64,000 nt of DNA, taken from assembly GCF_004564235.1 (NCBI RefSeq), contig NZ_SOMN01000020.1:1-64000 (forward strand). Direction: 5' to 3'. Below the pieces are notes generated by a model. It ran no database searches. It was given only the letters and a program-made list of their open reading frames with translations, and was not told the DNA's origin. Both the position numbers and the translations under genes were made by a program. Positions 61,369 through 64,000 of the stretch are shown piece by piece; position 1 is the stretch's first letter; each line of letters starts with the position of its first letter. Source of the stretch: Cohnella luojiensis (lineage in GTDB: Bacteria; Bacillota; Bacilli; Paenibacillales; Paenibacillaceae).

Positions 61369-62661
61369 ATGAAATATATAGAAACGGAGTTTTCTGGCTC
61401 GTTGAATGGAAAAGTACATATACCGGGAGCAAAGAACAGTTCCCTTGCACTTCTTGTCGCCTCTTGTCTGGCGGACGATATCGTAACGCTACGAGGTATT
61501 CCACGTATAGAAGATGTCAATATTATTGCGGCGATCGGCCAGGATATCGGCATGGAGTTGAAACAGGCATACGGACAAGTTATCATCGACCCGCGAAGAA
61601 TTCACAACGCTATGATAGACCCGGGCAAGGCTTCGAGCTATCGGGCGTCTTATTATTTTGCAGGTGCGCTGTTATCCAAATTCGGTAGAGTCACGATTGG
61701 ATTCCCGGGTGGTGACGATTTCGTTTCAAGACCGATTGATCAACATATCAAAGTGTTTAAAGCACTTGGGGCAAAGGTTTATACGTTCAATGATTATTAT
61801 GTAGTCGAAGCTGCGGAGCTGAAAGGTGCGGAAATTTATTTCGACACAATTACTTCCGGTGCGACGATTAATGCAATGCTAGCGGCTGTTCTGGCAAAAG
61901 GACGGACACAACTTCACAACGCAGCTTTGGATCCGGAGGTGGTGGATACGGCAGCCTTTTTAAACCGGCTTGGCGCGCGGATCTATGGGGCGGGAACGGA
62001 ACATATTCGCATTGAAGGCGTCTCGTTTTTAACCGGGGGATCGCACGCGGCGATTCCGGATCGATTGATCGCTGGGGCATTTCTTATGGCGGCCGGACTA
62101 CGTGGGGGGCAGGTTACCGTCATGGATGTCATTCCTGAGCATCTTGGCGCCTGCCTCGCAAAGATGGAGGAGATAGGAATGGATGTCGAATTTGGAGAGA
62201 GTCACATCACGGCATTTGGTACAGGATCACTGAAGGCGACTCGAATTCGGACAGGCATGTATCCGGGCTTTGCTACCGATTTACAACAGCCAATGACAGC
62301 GCTATTGCTGCAGGCTAAGGGCAAGAGCATTGTTACTGACCGTGTCTTTCCGAAACGGTTCGCTCACTTGCCACAATTGAGACGGCTTGGCGCAGAGATT
62401 GAACTGCGAAAAGAAAGCGCTTTTATCAGAGGGGGACTTCCGCTTCAAGGTGGCTGGGTGCATGCTACGGATGTACGTGCCGGCACCTGTCTGTTGCTTG
62501 CTGGTTTAGCGTCTGAGGGTCGCACTTGCATTACGGGCGTCGAGCACATCGAGCGTGGATACGAGGACGTAATCAGCAGTTTCCAATCCATCGGAGCCAA
62601 GCTCTCGATGCGCGAGTTGAATGCGCAGGAGTTGCCCGGCCGGATCCATATGAACAACTAA
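61369..62661 (+). CDS. MurA-like enolpyruvyl transferase with Cys-to-Asp active site
   Basis: 430 residues, full MurA length; adds enolpyruvate from PEP to UDP-GlcNAc, the first step of peptidoglycan synthesis. Lys22 (PGAKNSSLALL), Arg121 and the Asp of FATDLQQP are kept. The catalytic loop, normally GGCxxGxRPxDxH, reads GGDDFVSRPIDQH, so Asp116 replaces the Cys that fosfomycin alkylates. Asp at this site occurs naturally in fosfomycin-resistant MurA enzymes such as that of Mycobacterium. Paired with the FHA regulator upstream. Probably a second MurA rather than the housekeeping copy. Could act on another UDP-sugar. Confidence 0.85.
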   Translation: MKYIETEFSGSLNGKVHIPGAKNSSLALLVASCLADDIVTLRGIPRIEDVNIIAAIGQDIGMELKQAYGQVIIDPRRIHNAMIDPGKASSYRASYYFAGALLSKFGRVTIGFPGGDDFVSRPIDQHIKVFKALGAKVYTFNDYYVVEAAELKGAEIYFDTITSGATINAMLAAVLAKGRTQLHNAALDPEVVDTAAFLNRLGARIYGAGTEHIRIEGVSFLTGGSHAAIPDRLIAGAFLMAAGLRGGQVTVMDVIPEHLGACLAKMEEIGMDVEFGESHITAFGTGSLKATRIRTGMYPGFATDLQQPMTALLLQAKGKSIVTDRVFPKRFAHLPQLRRLGAEIELRKESAFIRGGLPLQGGWVHATDVRAGTCLLLAGLASEGRTCITGVEHIERGYEDVISSFQSIGAKLSMRELNAQELPGRIHMNN

Positions 62662-62696
62662 AGGGCTATCAGAAATTTTATGCAAAGGAGATTTAC

Positions 62697-63293
62697 ATGG
62701 GATCAAGAGTAATGCATTATTGTATCGCTGAGCTATTAGCGAATGAATTAGGAATAGTAGACGATCAATTCTTATTAGGTGGAATCGCACCTGATGTTCA
62801 TAAGAATATGAATGAACCCAAAAGTAAATCTCACTTTATAAGATCAAATTCTGAAGGCATATTTTTTGCAGACCATATTGGATTCAATGAAAAGTATATC
62901 AACCACATGAAAAATCCATTTTACTTAGGGTACTTTTATCATTTAATATCAGATGCGATCTGGGTTGAAGAAATTTATTATAAGAAGATAAAGTGGTTGC
63001 CACAACCAGAAAAGAAGGAAGCTCAGGAAAAATATTATAGAGATTTTTGGAGATTGAATGGAAAACTGATAGACCATTATTTCTTAATCCTTAAACCTTT
63101 ACAGGCTAAAACAATACATATTGATGAGATCGATTACAGATTTCTACCAGAATTAATAAAAGATTTAGAAAGAGATTTTGAAATGACGGATGAAGCGAAA
63201 AAGCAAGAGCTAGAAATCCTTGATCTCGAAGAAGTAATTGAAATACTGGAAAGAACAGTAAAGGAATGTGTAGCAATTTCCATCAAGACATAG
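62697..63293 (+). CDS. Zinc-dependent phospholipase C-like hydrolase
   Basis: 198 residues. MHYCIAELLANELG, LGGIAPDVHKN and KSHFIRS give His/Asp residues in the pattern of zinc-dependent phospholipase C-like proteins, and FYLGYFYHLISDAIWVEEIY follows with further ligands. No signal peptide. ATG at 62697 follows AAAGGAG. AT-rich. Substrate unknown; many small bacterial members are uncharacterised. Confidence 0.75.
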   Translation: MGSRVMHYCIAELLANELGIVDDQFLLGGIAPDVHKNMNEPKSKSHFIRSNSEGIFFADHIGFNEKYINHMKNPFYLGYFYHLISDAIWVEEIYYKKIKWLPQPEKKEAQEKYYRDFWRLNGKLIDHYFLILKPLQAKTIHIDEIDYRFLPELIKDLERDFEMTDEAKKQELEILDLEEVIEILERTVKECVAISIKT

Positions 63294-63381
63294 ACTCGGA
63301 ATTCAGTCTTGCTGAGGTATCTGAAAGTACAGGAACAATATGAAATAAATATACAACCTTACCATATTAGGAGGTCGTGAA

Positions 63382-63870
63382 ATGGCGTTTCCGACACATA
63401 TTGTTTCAGCAGGCGGAATTGTAGAAGATGGGAATGGAAATATCCTATTAGTAAAAGCCCATGACGATGGTTGGGTGTATCCTGGTGGGATAACTGAAGT
63501 TGGAGAAAACCTGATTGATGGCGTGATTCGTGAAATCAAAGAGGAAAGTGGAATAGACGCCACTGTTAGCCATTTAATTAGTGTTGTTTCGAATACAACG
63601 ATCCATAAGTGGTATGACGGTGTGACTGATGTTCCTACGAAGGTCATGTTTGATTTCGTGTGCAAAGCTGTGGGTGGAGAGTTAGCTACTTCTGATGAAA
63701 CGAGTGAGTGCAGGTGGGTTCCAAAGGAAAATGTTCTGGATTTGATTACTTTACCCGCAATCCGCATGCGTTTTGAAGCTTATTTGAACTTTAACGGCTC
63801 TGTGAACTATATGGAGTACGTCACTGCGACAACGTCAGAATGTAGTGTCAGGCTTCAAAGGCGTGTTTAG
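63382..63870 (+). CDS. NUDIX hydrolase
   Basis: 162 residues with a complete Nudix box starting at Gly36: GGITEVGENLIDGVIREIKE followed by ESGI, binding Mg and cleaving a nucleoside diphosphate linked to another moiety. The N terminus reads HIVSAGGIVEDGNGNILLVK. AGGAGG precedes ATG at 63382. The C-terminal ~20 residues look unrelated to the family and may be an added tail. From 63871 to 64000 no gene is seen. Confidence 0.88.
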   Translation: MAFPTHIVSAGGIVEDGNGNILLVKAHDDGWVYPGGITEVGENLIDGVIREIKEESGIDATVSHLISVVSNTTIHKWYDGVTDVPTKVMFDFVCKAVGGELATSDETSECRWVPKENVLDLITLPAIRMRFEAYLNFNGSVNYMEYVTATTSECSVRLQRRV

Positions 63871-64000
63871 TTGTATGAGGGCTCGTGTTTTGGTATTTCT
63901 CGTTCAAATTCGGATACTCGGCGTTCGGCGAATAATTTTTCTAGTTATACTCGCTCTGCATCACGATTTGCCCGCCAACGGTAGGAAAAATCAATGACTA

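Noticed and set aside
62697-63870. Continuation of the cassette array past 60.5 kb
   Set aside because: The gaps before and after these two genes contain no copy of the arms or hairpins.

Overview
The window looks like a chromosomal segment of a spore-former in the Paenibacillaceae (Paenibacillus/Cohnella type). This is inferred from strong Gram-positive ribosome binding sites, frequent TTG/GTG starts, lipobox lipoproteins, split glycine decarboxylase (gcvPA/gcvPB), LipM, a DUF5696 + Yip1 carbohydrate ABC locus without its own ATPase, and YesN/AraC- and GntR-type regulators. No rRNA, tRNA, CRISPR array, transposase or integrase was seen.

Layout. 0.1-0.5 kb: a 52-bp tandem repeat array. 0.5-4.4 kb: glycan-degrading enzymes (GH29 fucosidase, SGNH hydrolase, DUF4091/GH123-like protein). 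4.4-8.1 kb: a decayed region with a broken Ig-like lipoprotein, a pyruvate oxidase whose 3' end is replaced by the tail of a response regulator, and 3' remnants of an enolase-superfamily gene and an AraC regulator. 8.1-9.9 kb: a SatD-like gene plus a membrane protein, preceded by five 29-bp palindromic repeats. 10.3-16.6 kb: the glycine cleavage operon, with a tandem glycine riboswitch, gcvT-gcvPA-gcvPB, a lone serine dehydratase beta-type subunit, gcvH and lipM. 16.7-24.0 kb: a DUF2294 protein and a purine salvage operon (PotABCD-type importer, nucleoside hydrolase, adenine deaminase). 24.1-24.7 kb: a gene remnant and a second 52-bp repeat array related to the first.

25.3-44.4 kb is a large oligosaccharide locus. 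It has a lipoprotein binding protein, a 973-residue protein fusing two beta-sandwich modules to a binding protein, four permeases, an NHL-TPR-Yip1 membrane protein, a DUF5696 protein and a GntR-LacI repressor. These are followed by a CBM9-like protein, a transglutaminase/PNGase-fold protein and a cytoplasmic GH18 enzyme. Three upstream regions share TATCTAAT and GTATATC, so the locus is probably one regulon. The substrate is inferred, not shown, to be a GlcNAc-containing glycan.

44.7-60.6 kb is unlike the rest. It is a string of unrelated, mostly single, mostly AT-rich genes, all intact ones on the + strand. They are separated by copies of a structured element: a variable terminator-like hairpin flanked by direct copies of TAACGGGYASGATAGTGGAA. 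Contents include APH- and ANT-like enzymes, GNAT pieces, lipoproteins, a GH2 enzyme, a HIT protein, a second MraY and a methyltransferase. It looks like an integron-style gene cassette array without a recognisable attC or integrase, and is the best candidate here for an undescribed system. The last 3.4 kb carry an FHA-winged-helix regulator paired with a MurA homologue whose catalytic Cys is replaced by Asp, a zinc phospholipase C-like protein and a NUDIX hydrolase.
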